A stretch of 64,000 nt of DNA from Prunus persica (taxonomy: Eukaryota > Streptophyta > Magnoliopsida > Rosales > Rosaceae): NCBI RefSeq assembly GCF_000346465.2, contig NC_034010.1, forward strand, positions 22,803,701 to 22,867,700, written 5' to 3'. Positions within the stretch are counted from its first letter, which is position 1. Each line of letters begins with the position of its first letter. The position numbers and the translations under genes are program-made. This document shows positions 48,220 to 58,821 of the stretch, in pieces. The notes under the pieces were generated by a model. The model did not search any database. It was not told where the DNA came from and was given only the letters and a program-made list of their open reading frames with translations.

Positions 48220-48371
48220 AGATTTATGGTATAGATGTAGGGAAATATGCCCCCGAATGATCTTCAAAGGACATTGACTTGTAGACCGGAGATTTCAGGT
48301 TCGAACCCTCCCAACATCATAGTTGTATGTGTGAGAAATCTCCCTTGTAGTTTAGACTATTGTTTGTATCA
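48220..48371 (+). mobile_element. SINE-like remnant (candidate)
   Basis: Contains a Pol III B-box-like GGTTCGAACCC near 48299 preceded by GACTTGTAGACCGGAG. The A-box is not convincing and target duplications were not found. Confidence 0.25.
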
Positions 48372-48380
48372 AATTTATTA

Positions 48381-49949
48381 GGGTAAATTGCGAAAATGGT
48401 CCTCAAACTTGTATGCGATGTACATTTTGGTCCATAAATTAAATTATTAGTCGAAATGATATATAAACTCTATATTAATCGGCCATTTGATCCAACCGTT
48501 AGGTTCTGTCAATGTTACTGTTAAATGTGAGGGTAAATTGGTCATTTCGTACGTTAAAAATAAATAAATACTAAAAAATAAATAAAAACTCTCCCCCTCT
48601 CTCTCTCTGTCTCTCTGTCTCTCTTTCTTCCCATTCCCTCATGGCCACCACCCTCAAGCTCCAACCCCCAAACCCATCCCACAACCACTCTCTACCCAAA
48701 CCCATCCAACAACCACCCTTCATCCCAGGCCCCATTTATGTGAAAATGCTGCAGAGAGACAACACAGACCCATAAAAGGCAAAAGGCTCCAGAAGACAAA
48801 TTAAAGACTGGTCCAAAAATGTATGAAGATACAGTAGGCTACAACTTTGACCAAAACTCCATGCCATAATCAGCAAAAAGTGTCCTCAACCTCAACCCTC
48901 TTCCCCCGCCACCTCCACCACAAGTTCTCATGCCTTCTCCCTCAGAAACCCACAACAACAACAACAACAACTTTGCTGTTGCAGAAAACTTGAGACTCTC
49001 CATGGAAGAGCTCTCCTACCCTCATCAACAAGATCATCATGCTGCCATGGAAATTGAGCTCCAAAATGAACTTGGGTTCAATCCATACAGCACCAATACT
49101 GACCAAAACAACAACAGCAACCATTTGGAAAACAACAACAGCAACCATTTGGTTTCCTTTGAGCAACAAACCAATTGGGACAATATTCACGGTGTCCATG
49201 ATCAGATGCAGCAACAATTGCAAGATGGTGCTAATGGTGCATACCCACCTACACCTGACCCTTTCAACCTTTTCAGCTTACCTAGATGCTCACCCTTCTC
49301 TGTTCTCCAAAACTTGTCCATTACCTTCACAAATCCCAACCCGAAAAGCTCGAATTTTCCAAACTCTTTGGGGTTCCTCGGAGATGTCCATGGTGGGATT
49401 GACACCCCGACAGGGACAGCGAGTTCGGTTCTCTATGACCCACTTTTCCATTTGAACCTGCCTCCACAGCCACCATTGTTCAAGGAATTGCTTCAGTCCT
49501 TGCCACATGGATACAGCTTGCCAGGCTCAAGCAATGGGTCTTTGTTTACTAGTGGTGGGGATGAGGGAGAGGGGATTGGAGGAGGGGTTCACTCAGATGG
49601 GATTAATAATGGGAGGCAATTTGAGAATGGGGGTGTTGGAATTCTCCAGAGAAATGGGTTCTATTGGAAGAGGAAGAGACGTCAAAGGGACCAAACACTT
49701 TTTTTTTTTTTTTTTTCTCTTTTTCTTCAATTATTTTCTAATTTTGTATTTATTTTAACCTTATTTTATTTGTTAATTATGAAAAGTCTTATGTGCCCTT
49801 AAAATTTGGTTACATTTAACAGAAAATGTAACGGTTGGATCAAATGGCCGATTAACATAGAGTTTATGTATCATTTCGACTAATAATTTAATTTAGGGAC
49901 CAAAATGTACATCGCATACAAGTTTGAGGACCATTTTTGCAATTTACCC
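48381..49949. mobile_element. Pack-MULE carrying a bHLH gene fragment
   Basis: 1,569 bp with about 130-bp terminal inverted repeats: the left end GGGTAAATTGCGAAAATGGT and the inverted right end GGGTAAATTGCAAAAATGGT stay matched through GGCCATTTGATCCAACCGTTA. The 9-bp sequence AATTTATTA flanks both sides (48372-48380 and 49950-49958), the target duplication size of Mutator-like elements. No transposase is present. The cargo is host-derived sequence including the 5' end of a bHLH gene. Confidence 0.9.
48819..49700 (+). pseudogene. N-terminal fragment of bHLH10/89/91 (EAT1-type) transcription factor
   Basis: Starts MYEDTVGYNFDQNSM, like bHLH91 proteins, then an in-frame TAA at 48867-48869. The frame continues through a Gln/Asn-rich region, PFNLFSLPRCSPFSVLQN, YDPLFHLNLPPQPPL and LLQSLPHGYSLPGSSNGSLF. 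An extra G in the G-run at 49629-49633 shifts the frame; the shifted frame gives LEFSREMGSIGRGRDVKGTK. The copy ends there in poly-T and terminal-repeat sequence, just before the basic helix-loop-helix would begin. It therefore lacks the DNA-binding domain. Family members control tapetum development. This copy is a captured, decayed fragment. Confidence 0.85.
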
Positions 49950-49958
49950 AATTTATTA

Positions 49959-50618
49959 TTATTATTATTATTAGGTCTGGATGAAATGCTTGAATGAAGC
50001 TGCCAAAATTATATGTCAGAAGAATAAAAGATATGTCATTAAGGCCAAAATGATGAAAAATCCTCAAAACATCTAATTAACAAATTTAAAAAAAAAATAT
50101 GGATTTACAATGTTGAGGCATCAAGAAAATTCAATCATGACATCCAAAAGACATGTTAGTTTTGGCCACAAGAGGAACACAAATCCATACAAAGCAATCA
50201 ACTGTCAAGCATCCACCACCTCATAGACTAGGATCAGCTGCCATGCCTTAAATTTTGGAAGTGCTCTACACTTCAACTCAGTTTGGTTTGACCTCTTTTA
50301 TATATTGCTGAAGTCCATGTATTTCTTACAATATTTGCCTGAGATGCCAAGCCTGGAATCATATCTTATCCTGTTTCATATCAGAAAGAAAGAATCAATC
50401 TGCATTAGTAATTGTACATACATATCGTATACTAAAAAACACATCCATTTTCTGTATACTTCTCAATTCTAGGAAAAATATACGTTTTCAATCGTTACAT
50501 ATATATTATTTGTGTATTATACAAGTATTATTTCATTTATGTATTTCATACGCACTTTCTCCATTCTGTGTACTAACTATGATTTGCAAAACTAAAGAAG
50601 AAGAAAACAAATTGAAAG

Positions 50619-50654
<36 letters not shown>

Positions 50655-50710
50655 ACACACACACACACACACACACCTCTTAGAGGATACTTAAATGGTG
50701 TTGCTGCTGC
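49959..50710. other. Spacer with GA/AC microsatellite
   Basis: No gene. A compound (GA)n-(AC)n microsatellite lies at about 50625-50676, close to the 3' end of the CYB561-DOMON gene. The region next to 50711 is probably its 3' UTR. Confidence 0.5.
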
Positions 50711-52204
50711 CTATTGAACTGGATTCATTTGGAAGTTTGAAGGCAAAGTATCTTTCTCTGTTCTCCTCATCCTTGCCAATGCTTCTAAAACAATGACTGA
50801 GAGCAGAATCACACTGAGAAGAAACCCGTAGCCTATCTTCCAATCATTTCCTGCAGCTCCAATTTTGATCCCCAGAAGTATGTTCACAGCTGCAAAGAAG
50901 ACTGCAAACCTTCCAAGCCAGTGGTGGTACCAATTCCAGTACTTTCTAATCTTGGCATCCTGGTTGGGTCTTAGAAAAAATGCCAGTATCTGAAACCCTC
51001 AAAGTCAAAAACTCAAAAATATCAAATCACAGTTCCTTGTATATAGATATGTACTAATCAAAACTATTTTTATAAATTTTTGTATAATAAATTTAATTGA
51101 GAGGGACAAACCTGAAGGATACTAAGCACAAGAACAAAGATCCCTATGGCTCTATGTGTTGGGAAGTTGGCTCCTATTTTGGTATAGAGTTGTTGCCCAA
51201 GTACCACAGCTGCCAGCCCAATGACAAACCCAACAAATTGAATAAGTGCATGGAGATAGTACCACAAAGGGTCCTTGTGCTTGAAGTATCTTGGGACAAT
51301 TGCCCCAACAGGAATTATTAGACCCCATCCAAATATAGCCAATATTCCATGGTTCTTCTTCATCTGCCCAAAGTTTGTAGGTGCCTCAGATGCAGAACCT
51401 GCAGAGAAATCGAACAGGATGGTTGTTTTATCGTTGTGTTTGGTTAGGTGGTGGTGCTTAGGGTACCCACTTCCTACAGCCAAGATAATTGGCTGCCGGG
51501 CGAGATGAGTCGGGAATTTCAACTGAAATGCCAGGTAAATTCTGGGGCCATGAAGCACAAGGGAAGCAGGGATGCCGGTGAGTGGCAATTCACCTTTGTC
51601 TGGTATGACTTCTGACACCTTTGAACCCTGCAAATAGTATTGCTTAATTCTTGCTTGGCCTTTTCTGTTAACCCATCCCACCATGGCACTTGAACCAACC
51701 ATCATGCCATCTTTGGAAAATCCCAATCCTACCCATCCAGTGGTGTATACAGCAGACAATATAATGTTCATGACATGATCTTCAGTCTGAGAGTACTGCA
51801 ACAAAACCAATTTTTTTTTTTAAAATTTTAAATTTTGATGTTATATAATTAAGGATGTCTTAAACAACATTGCAAGTTGCAACTACAAGTTCAGAACCAA
51901 CTAAACATTGAAGTACAAATTGAGAACAGAGACTTACCCTCAAAACAAAAGTGTTCCAAATAGGCCTACAGACTATATCTGATAAATTACCGTATGGTGG
52001 TAGCATAAAACTACTCAGCTCATTATCACATAGCTCTGATACTCCGCCACCCACACCGGCACTATTGACTCCCGGAACATTACTGTCATCATCAGCCACA
52101 ACCGAAATCTTGGTATCCAAGACAAGGGCCAGAATAACACATAACCTGCAAGCAAACCTCAAAGCCAAAGACCAGGATCCCGAACTCGCCATTCGGAAGA
52201 CCAA
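50711..52204 (-). CDS. Cytochrome b561 and DOMON domain protein, 3 exons
   Basis: Membrane electron-transfer protein, expected to pass electrons from ascorbate across the plasma membrane or another membrane. Exons: 52204-51938, 51795-51112, 50989-50711, about 409 residues; the start may be MVFRMASS or MASSGSW (52192). A hydrophobic signal peptide (LCVILALVLD) precedes a Cys-containing linker. The DOMON domain follows (TTGWVGLGFSKDGMMVGSSAMVGW, in pieces). The b561 core has several membrane spans and heme-ligand candidate His residues in KKNHGILAIFGWG, YYLHALIQFVGF, PTHRAIGIFVL and WYHHWLGRF. Its place near ATX3 and DRP1 matches At3g61750. Confidence 0.92.
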
Positions 52205-53154
52205 GAACTTTGAATTGAGATCTAAGGCTCAGAACAAGCAGTGACAAAGACCAGGAACAATGTGGGTTGTGAAAGAGAAGCATATTCAGGTCAGGAGGTT
52301 GGGAGGTTTTAGTCTCTTGGGTTTGAAGTAAAATGGAATGTGGTTGGTGTTGGTGGGGGCTGGTGGTTGGTGTTGGCGGGTGTTTAAGTTTTAACACCAA
52401 AATTAACCAAATCAAAGATTTACAACATGACATCCTATAGCGGTTTGCCATCATTCCCGCCAATTCTTGCAAGTTAACCCTCCAACAATGTATCTCTTTC
52501 AACAGTTTATTTATTAAATCCTTTTATTTATTGGGAGAGACATCATTAAATTGCAAAAATAGTGCAATTTTATTATTTGGAAATTCAACAATAACAACAA
52601 CAACAAAAAATGATAATTTGTGGGTCATATAAGATGATGGATGGATGGATGGATGAATATGATGAATGATGAAACCTTGAAGTTGACTTGTTGTGTATTA
52701 CAAGATACCATAATGAAGGTCTTAAAATTTGTTTACTGCTTTCAAAAGCATCTTAGCCATTAACCAAATCTAACAGACAGAAACCTCACCACAAGGGAAA
52801 ATTGAAAAAAAACACTTGAACAATAGTGACCATTGATGACTTTTTAAGCATACATAGAAGTAGAGACTACAAAAAGAGTAGAGTCAGTCAGGGTTGAAGT
52901 TCAGGCCACATTTTGGATGCAACCCTATTATTGCTTGCTAGAACCTGAAGTGCAGATTGAGGCAACAAATCTGTGAGGGGTGCAAATTCCCCAACCTGCC
53001 CTTTATTTATGATGGTGTGCAATGACATTTTTAACCTTGAGACCACTGATCTGATCACTGCACAGACTTGTTTGGAGAGTTCACAGATAGAAGAGATCCT
53101 GATCATCTTTTTCCCTTTGCATGTTGACACCAAAAGAGGGACATGAAAAGTGAT
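52205..53154. other. CYB561-DOMON promoter and DUF1442 3' flank
   Basis: 52205 to about 52500 is probably promoter and 5' UTR of CYB561-DOMON. An 81-codon minus-strand frame at 52888-53133 (KMSLHTIINKGQVGEFAPL) lies just after the DUF1442 stop; it is more likely 3' UTR than a gene, with no recognised family. Confidence 0.4.
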
Positions 53155-54307
53155 TTAGCCAGGCACCCTAAAGATATGCTCCTCACCACTCTTCTCATCA
53201 ACCTTGACAACCCATTTGCTCTTACCACTTCTCTTCTTCCTTCCTCCACCCCGATCTCCCTTTCCAATCTCTTTGTTCTTCCCAATCATGGTGACCTCCA
53301 TCCCTTTCCCTATCGGATGCTTCGTGGACCTTACCACAACCCTCTCCTCCTTCACTTCCATATGTCCTCCCAGCCCCTTTCTTTCACCAACCAAGTTGTT
53401 AGCCACAACCACTGATTTTCTAGGATTCACATCAAGCAACTGCAGCAGCCTTGTGTACTCATCGTTCTTGCAATCAACCAGAGAGAAATCAATGTTCTCA
53501 TAATTTGACAATAGCTCAGAGGGGTCTCCGGTCCTGAATTCAACCAAGTCTTTTAGGCCTGAGTCTTTGATTACTTTCTTCGATTCGTCGAGAACTGGCT
53601 CTGGGACAATGCAGACCAATCTGCCCCCTGTGTGTTTTGCAGCAGCTGCTAAGGCTATTGTTGATGGGGAAACGCTTGAGGCCACCTCCACTATGAGCTT
53701 GGCTTTCATGCCGGCTGCCAAGGCCGATACAAACTCATTGCTCCCTGGCTCTTGTGTTTTCCATGAGTCACTTTGTCTTTTTCGGTCATTACACTGCAGA
53801 TTAATACATGAATTTGGAGTTAGCAAACATGAAAGTTTTTCTCACATTCTTCATTAAGCTTCAAACCATGAAGGGAAAAAAGATTCAAAATTGGAAAACT
53901 ATAGTCCTTGAAAATGCAATCTTATTTGACTTCTCGACATGTTGTCAAATTGTCAATCTGGGAAATTGATCAAGTAAATTTTCTTAGAATGTGCATTTGA
54001 TTAACAGTTGAGCAATGTAACATGTCAAATTTTTGTTGCGAGAAAACATTATCACCACTAAAGTATGTGACAAAGCTTCCATGGTATCATTTCTGTAATG
54101 ATCTCAAAAGGCAACAAAACCCTAGGAAATACCAAAAATCATGAAGATGAAAAAACCCAAATGACCAATTGAACCAATCATGGTTTCCAATACTCTGAAA
54201 CAAAATTGAAGAAAACACAAAACAGAGAAATGTACCAGTTTGAGGGTATCAAAATAAGCATTTGAAGCAGAAGCTGCAGACCAATCCATCATCCCCATAG
54301 CCCCCAT
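53155..54307 (-). CDS. DUF1442 family protein, 2 exons
   Basis: Exon 1 54307-54236 (MGAMGMMDWSAASASN), exon 2 53793-53155, 236 residues. Plant DUF1442 proteins look like degenerate Rossmann methyltransferases; their substrate is unknown. Visible here are SNEFVSALAAGMKAKLIVEV near the start, the alternating strand/helix LVCIVPEPVLDESKKVI, FRTGDPSELL and NIDFSLVDCKNDEY. The C-terminal 50 residues are Lys/Arg/Gly-rich (GKGDRGGGRKKRSGKSKWV) and may bind nucleic acid or localise the protein to the nucleus. Start choice: MMDW (54292) is an alternative. The junction TLKL|CNDRK keeps phase 0. Confidence 0.85.
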
Positions 54308-55501
54308 GAGATTAATATAACTTGTTCCAATTCCAACAAAAAACAGAAGATGCAAAAAAACTTGGGCGCAAACAATCAAGAGCAGGGAATCAGAACGTGT
54401 TTTTTGCTCTGAAACAGGACAAAAATTACAACGTTTACTGCAGTCCTGGTTTATTGTTTGTGCTCGACTGTTCATCTATGTCTTCTGTTTTGTTTTTTGG
54501 TTTGTTTTGATTGGTTTGGTTTTTGGTTTGTTTGTTTTGAACAAATATATAAGAGAAGGTGCTTCAGAAGCGTACGATTGGAGCAGAGGAAGGACGCGGA
54601 AACATACGCAGTCAAAGCGTGTTAATTAGTTGAAAACCGTAGAGCAAAATGTGCGGGAAAATTAGCTATTACTATTGCTCGTTTGTCTAAAAATGGCAAA
54701 CTCTTAGTTTGACTAGAAGCTTCTTTAGACTCTTGAACTGGTTTGTTTGATCTTTTTATTTTTATTTTTCACTCTTCTTTTATATATCATAACAAGTTTG
54801 AAAGAAAAACAGAAGCCTCATCACTTAGCTATAAATCATTAAGTATGGTAAAAGTTAAGTCAATTTCATTAAGATTTGACAATTCCATTGTAGTTCGCAA
54901 ATTGCAATATTTTGTTGCAACCAAGTTGAACACTTGAAATTAAATTGTTCCCTTTTCTTGTTCAAGACAAATAAAATATAAAAAATTAATTTACGAGTGT
55001 AATTCAATACATGTTGTGATGTTTAGTTCACTTTTTCAAGCTAAATAATAGATGTAAGAAGCTTAAGCTTCAACTTAGTGATACTTTGACATTTGGGTTG
55101 AATATGTTTGGAAGTGCTTTTGGAAGGACTACTAAAAACGCTTTTAGATAACTAAAATCGCTTTTACACTTCGTTTGGTAGAAAGATTTAGAAGTGCGCT
55201 TATAGGTTATAGAAGCGGTTTATGGAGAAGCACCTGTTATGTGCTTCTTTAGGAAGCCCTGTCAAGTACTTTTTCAAGAAGCACTTGGATTTTCTTATGA
55301 AAATTTGAACATCTTTATAATAAACACACATTTTCTAGAAACGCTTATAAGCACTGAAATGTGAGAGTGCATTTACATTCTTATCCCATCCACGCCATCT
55401 CAATGGAGTGTGACAAATTCATGCCCCATTTATTTCCCCTAAACTTAAACAAAAAATAATAAAAATAATAAAATGAAAAAGCCATTTTTTCTTTTCTTTT
55501 T
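54308..55501. other. DUF1442 promoter and MITE-like spacer
   Basis: 54308 to about 54660 is probably promoter and 5' UTR. About 55095-55400 has repeated AAGTGCTT/AAGCACTT blocks with GTTTGGAAGTGCTTTTGGA near its left end and GCTTATAAGCACT near its right, typical of hAT-like MITEs. A related block lies at 57525-57700. No gene. Confidence 0.4.
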
Positions 55502-58096
55502 TCACTTGACAAGCCCTCTTGCTACGACAGCTTCCTTGATAACGTTGAGGGATTGTACAATATCATCACACAATAGGTGGGGATCAGGAATTGTCTCTTC
55601 ATCCACTGACAGAACAATAGTCATCTTGTTTATGTAACTTTGGAAGTTAATCACCAATGCCTGTAAATTAATCAGTCCTAGTTAATCAAATGCTACACGA
55701 AAGCATTTAATTATACCCATAATTAATGAGGAAAAAAACAAAAACAAAAACTTACATGTGGTTGACCATAAGAACTTGGAGCAAGGAAAGCCATTGGATG
55801 GCCATAAAAACCAATTTCCTCAAGTGGACCAACCAGATTGGAGAAGCACATTGTTGTGTGGGAGATAATTCTATGGGATAGAGCACTTGCCCTCTGTTAA
55901 TTAAACATGGATTATTATGGCATTTGCACGATAATAACGTACAGACATCCGGATGAGAGAATAACTAATAGATTAATTATATATACCTTAATGCCAAAGA
56001 ACTTAAGAACTAGTTCTGCAATGGAGAAAGTGTAAATGGCTTCAAGAGAATGTTTCTTTCTGTCAATTGTGGTCTTGGCTTCTCGAATATAGTCTAATGG
56101 ATCATCTCTTAAAGCAATTGTGAAAGGAAGGAGGACATAACCAATCCAATTGCCCCATTTTGCTTCTGTGTTCTTCTCCATCATATCAGCTAAAGCCTGC
56201 ACTCGCAAATATATAAAAACAAATATTGAAGCTTCAAATGATGATTTTGAGAGCTGCATGTATTAAAAATCAAACATATTAATTAATATTATTTACCTGA
56301 ATTCCTGCTGCTGGTCTAATGTTAATGAGCAAAGTTGATCTGAGGCGAATTTTCTCAGGAAGATTGTTTTTCTTCTCAGCTCCACTGTCCTTGTTCTCAT
56401 TGTCACCTAGGTGGCCACATGCAACAATGGAAAATTTTGATTCATGGATTGCATAAATATTTAAGAAAATTAAAAAAAATACGATATTCTAAAATAATTG
56501 CAATGAGTTTTTGATAGGCATTTTAGAGATGGAAGTTCACCATATCTTCTATTGAGGTACCGGGACAAACCAGCCTGTGTGACCCCCAATGCAACATCAT
56601 TTATGGTCTGCAAAACTCATAAGCACTTGAACATTAGATATGAAGTTCAACTAGTGAGGAAGGAGACGTAATCGAATTAGAGTAATGCTAGAAGGATCAC
56701 ATTAGCAGAATTCATGCCGCAGTTGATATTTTAATTAACAGTTGACGTAATATATATGATCCTTCTAGTATAATTCTATCGAATTTATTAAATTGATCAT
56801 GTTTCCGTTACTTCATAGTGTAGAGAAATTTACTTACCAAGTTCATTGCATTCTTTATTAGCTTCATGTCGTCCAAACTCAGAGTCCGATAAACAAATCG
56901 TCGAGGGTTGAACTCACTGCCCGGGGGACCTTTAAGAGGTGTCTTTGTGTCCTCCAAGCACAACGCAGTCAACATAAACATGAATACATCAGCAAAAGTA
57001 TTCCAAAAAAATTTCAAAACCCACCAAGCCCCAAAGATGCACCACCAAAATCCTCTGTTAAAAACCCTCTTATCATCATTTTTCTTCTTCTTCACTGGAA
57101 TGGTTGGGAGAGCCTCAGGGTTTGAGATTTGGCGGGTGCAAGCGAGCAGAAGAGACATGAGAGACGTGCCATCGCCAAGAGAGTGGTGGACTCTGAAAAT
57201 ACCAGTGCCCTCTGCCTCGGAGGTTTTGAGGTTGAGGAGGTGTAGGTCCCACAGTGGCTTTGACTTGTCAATGGTTGTCTTGCTGAGGTTGTAGATGTAG
57301 TCTTCAACAAATTGGTCTGGTGACTCCATGTTTGGATCCAGGTCTGGAATAATTATGTGCTTGTCTAGATCCACCTCTGTTCTGACCCATTTCATCTTTC
57401 CTTCATTTTTCTCATCCACAACCTGTGTTGTATAATAAATGGCACCAAAATTAAGAAGAGAAAGCTTATTTTAAGACACAAGTTCTAAATAGTCGAAGTC
57501 TAACATTTTTTTATCTAAATTACCGACATGTTTGGGGTTGCTTCTAAAAGTGCTAAAAATGCTTATGACAACTAATGTTTCGGTCATAAAAACACTTCCA
57601 TGCGCTTTTCCAAAAAAATACTTCAAAGTACTTTATCAAGAACCACTGCAATTTTTAATAAAAATTTTTGGTCATAAAAACATTTTCATGTGCTACGTTG
57701 GATGTAATTAATATAACATATATGCATACATAAGTGACATCATGTGATCATATGAACTTAAATAATTTGAGTTTTGTTTGGATAGTAAATATTTACCAGT
57801 AAACTAGAGAAGCGAGGGTGCCTGAGCAAAGTGTGGGGCAAGTTGGCCTTACAAACCTCAGGGTAAATCCTAGTCTTGCACCCCATGATTGCTACAATAT
57901 GCAGGTTGAAGTTTGGTTCGTGAAACAAACGCGCCGCTGGGCTCAATGGCTCTTCTTCCACATTCATCATCTCCTTGTTGCAGTTCCTTATGTCCACGCC
58001 AGCTTCTCCTCCATCTCTTCTTCCCTCCTCCTCCTCTTCTCTCTTCGTTTTTATAGGAGTTGGCTTCCTCAACCTAATACCTTCCTCAGTCTCCAT
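55502..58096 (-). CDS. WSD1-like O-acyltransferase (wax ester synthase/DGAT), 7 exons
   Basis: Predicted ER-linked bifunctional wax ester synthase/diacylglycerol acyltransferase, joining fatty acyl-CoA to alcohols for cuticular wax. Exon 1 58096-57797 (METEEGIRLRKP, an Arg/Glu-rich lead, then PLSPAARLFHEP), exon 2 57422-56838, exon 3 56607-56541, then exons near 56408-56297, 56196-55987, 55895-55756 and 55660-55502. The catalytic HHxxxDG motif is present as RVHHSLGDGTSLMSLLL. Other family landmarks are TINDVALGVTQAGL, LLINIRPAAG and FSNLVGPLEEIGFYGHP. It ends ARGLVK. The charged N-terminal stretch of about 40 residues is longer than I expect for the family. No frame break seen. Confidence 0.88.
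56680..56780. mobile_element. Short MITE in a WSD1 intron
   Basis: About 100 bp starting GTAATGCTAGAAGGATCAC and ending with the inverted partner GATCCTTCTAGTATAATTC. It lies wholly within the intron between exons 2 and 3. No coding capacity. The target duplication is not clear. Confidence 0.6.
57525..57705. mobile_element. hAT-like MITE remnant in WSD1 intron 1
   Basis: Carries GTTTGGGGTTGCTTCTAAAAGTGCT and internal AAAAACACTTCCATGCG-type blocks, repeated once (GGTCATAAAAACA). Related in style to 55095-55400. Confidence 0.35.
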
Positions 58097-58821
58097 TTTT
58101 TTTTTAGGCTTCAGGGTAATGCATGCCTGCAGGCTCAAGATTATATATCTATATATATATATATTCAATATTATTTTTACCTTTTTTTTCCTTAATTTTT
58201 TGGATAATCAAGTCATTATGATTTACAGGTGAGTTGCTGACCGATTTATGTGTCTTTTGCTGAAGTAGAAAACAATCGGTAATTAATTTCTCACTAGAGA
58301 ACAATAACCGTGTGATGTAAGTCCTGATCCTGATCCTGATCATCAAGGTTTCTGGATGCGGTTTCCGTTGACCCTATCGCCACGTGGTACAATCTCAATC
58401 AATGTCATGATATCCAGGTGGCTGTGATGTTTGACCACCGAAACAGAGAAGCATCTGCAATTTTCCTTTTTTTTTTTCCTTCTCAATTTTAACTTTTATT
58501 TGTAGGATAAGAAAATATATAAAAGTTTAAAGTTTAAACAGCTCTTTGTTAATAAGAAAATTAAGCCAATAGAAAGAATGTGCAAAAAAAAAAAAAAAAA
58601 AAAAACAAACCGTGGATACAAATCAGAGCTGATCATGGCTAAGCCAGGAAGCCAAAGGCAAAAAAGCCATAAAGTTAATCGCTCTTTCTTTCGTCATGGT
58701 AATTAATGAATAAAGAAATGGTAAATCATGTGAATCAAAAGAATTACTGCTGCCATCCTATTTACTGACCAAATTCTAACTCCTCCTAGCAAGGAAAATT
58801 AACCAACCAGACTTCCCTTCC
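58097..58821. other. WSD1 promoter and DRP1 3' flank
   Basis: No gene. 58097 to about 58300 is probable WSD1 promoter, with a TATATATATA tract near 58150. GATCCTGATCCTGATCCTGA near 58330 is a three-unit tandem. A poly-A tract lies at about 58588-58605. Confidence 0.4.

Noticed and set aside
53103..53503. Plus-strand ORFs opposite DUF1442
   Set aside because: Antisense shadows of the Lys/Arg-rich C-terminus.
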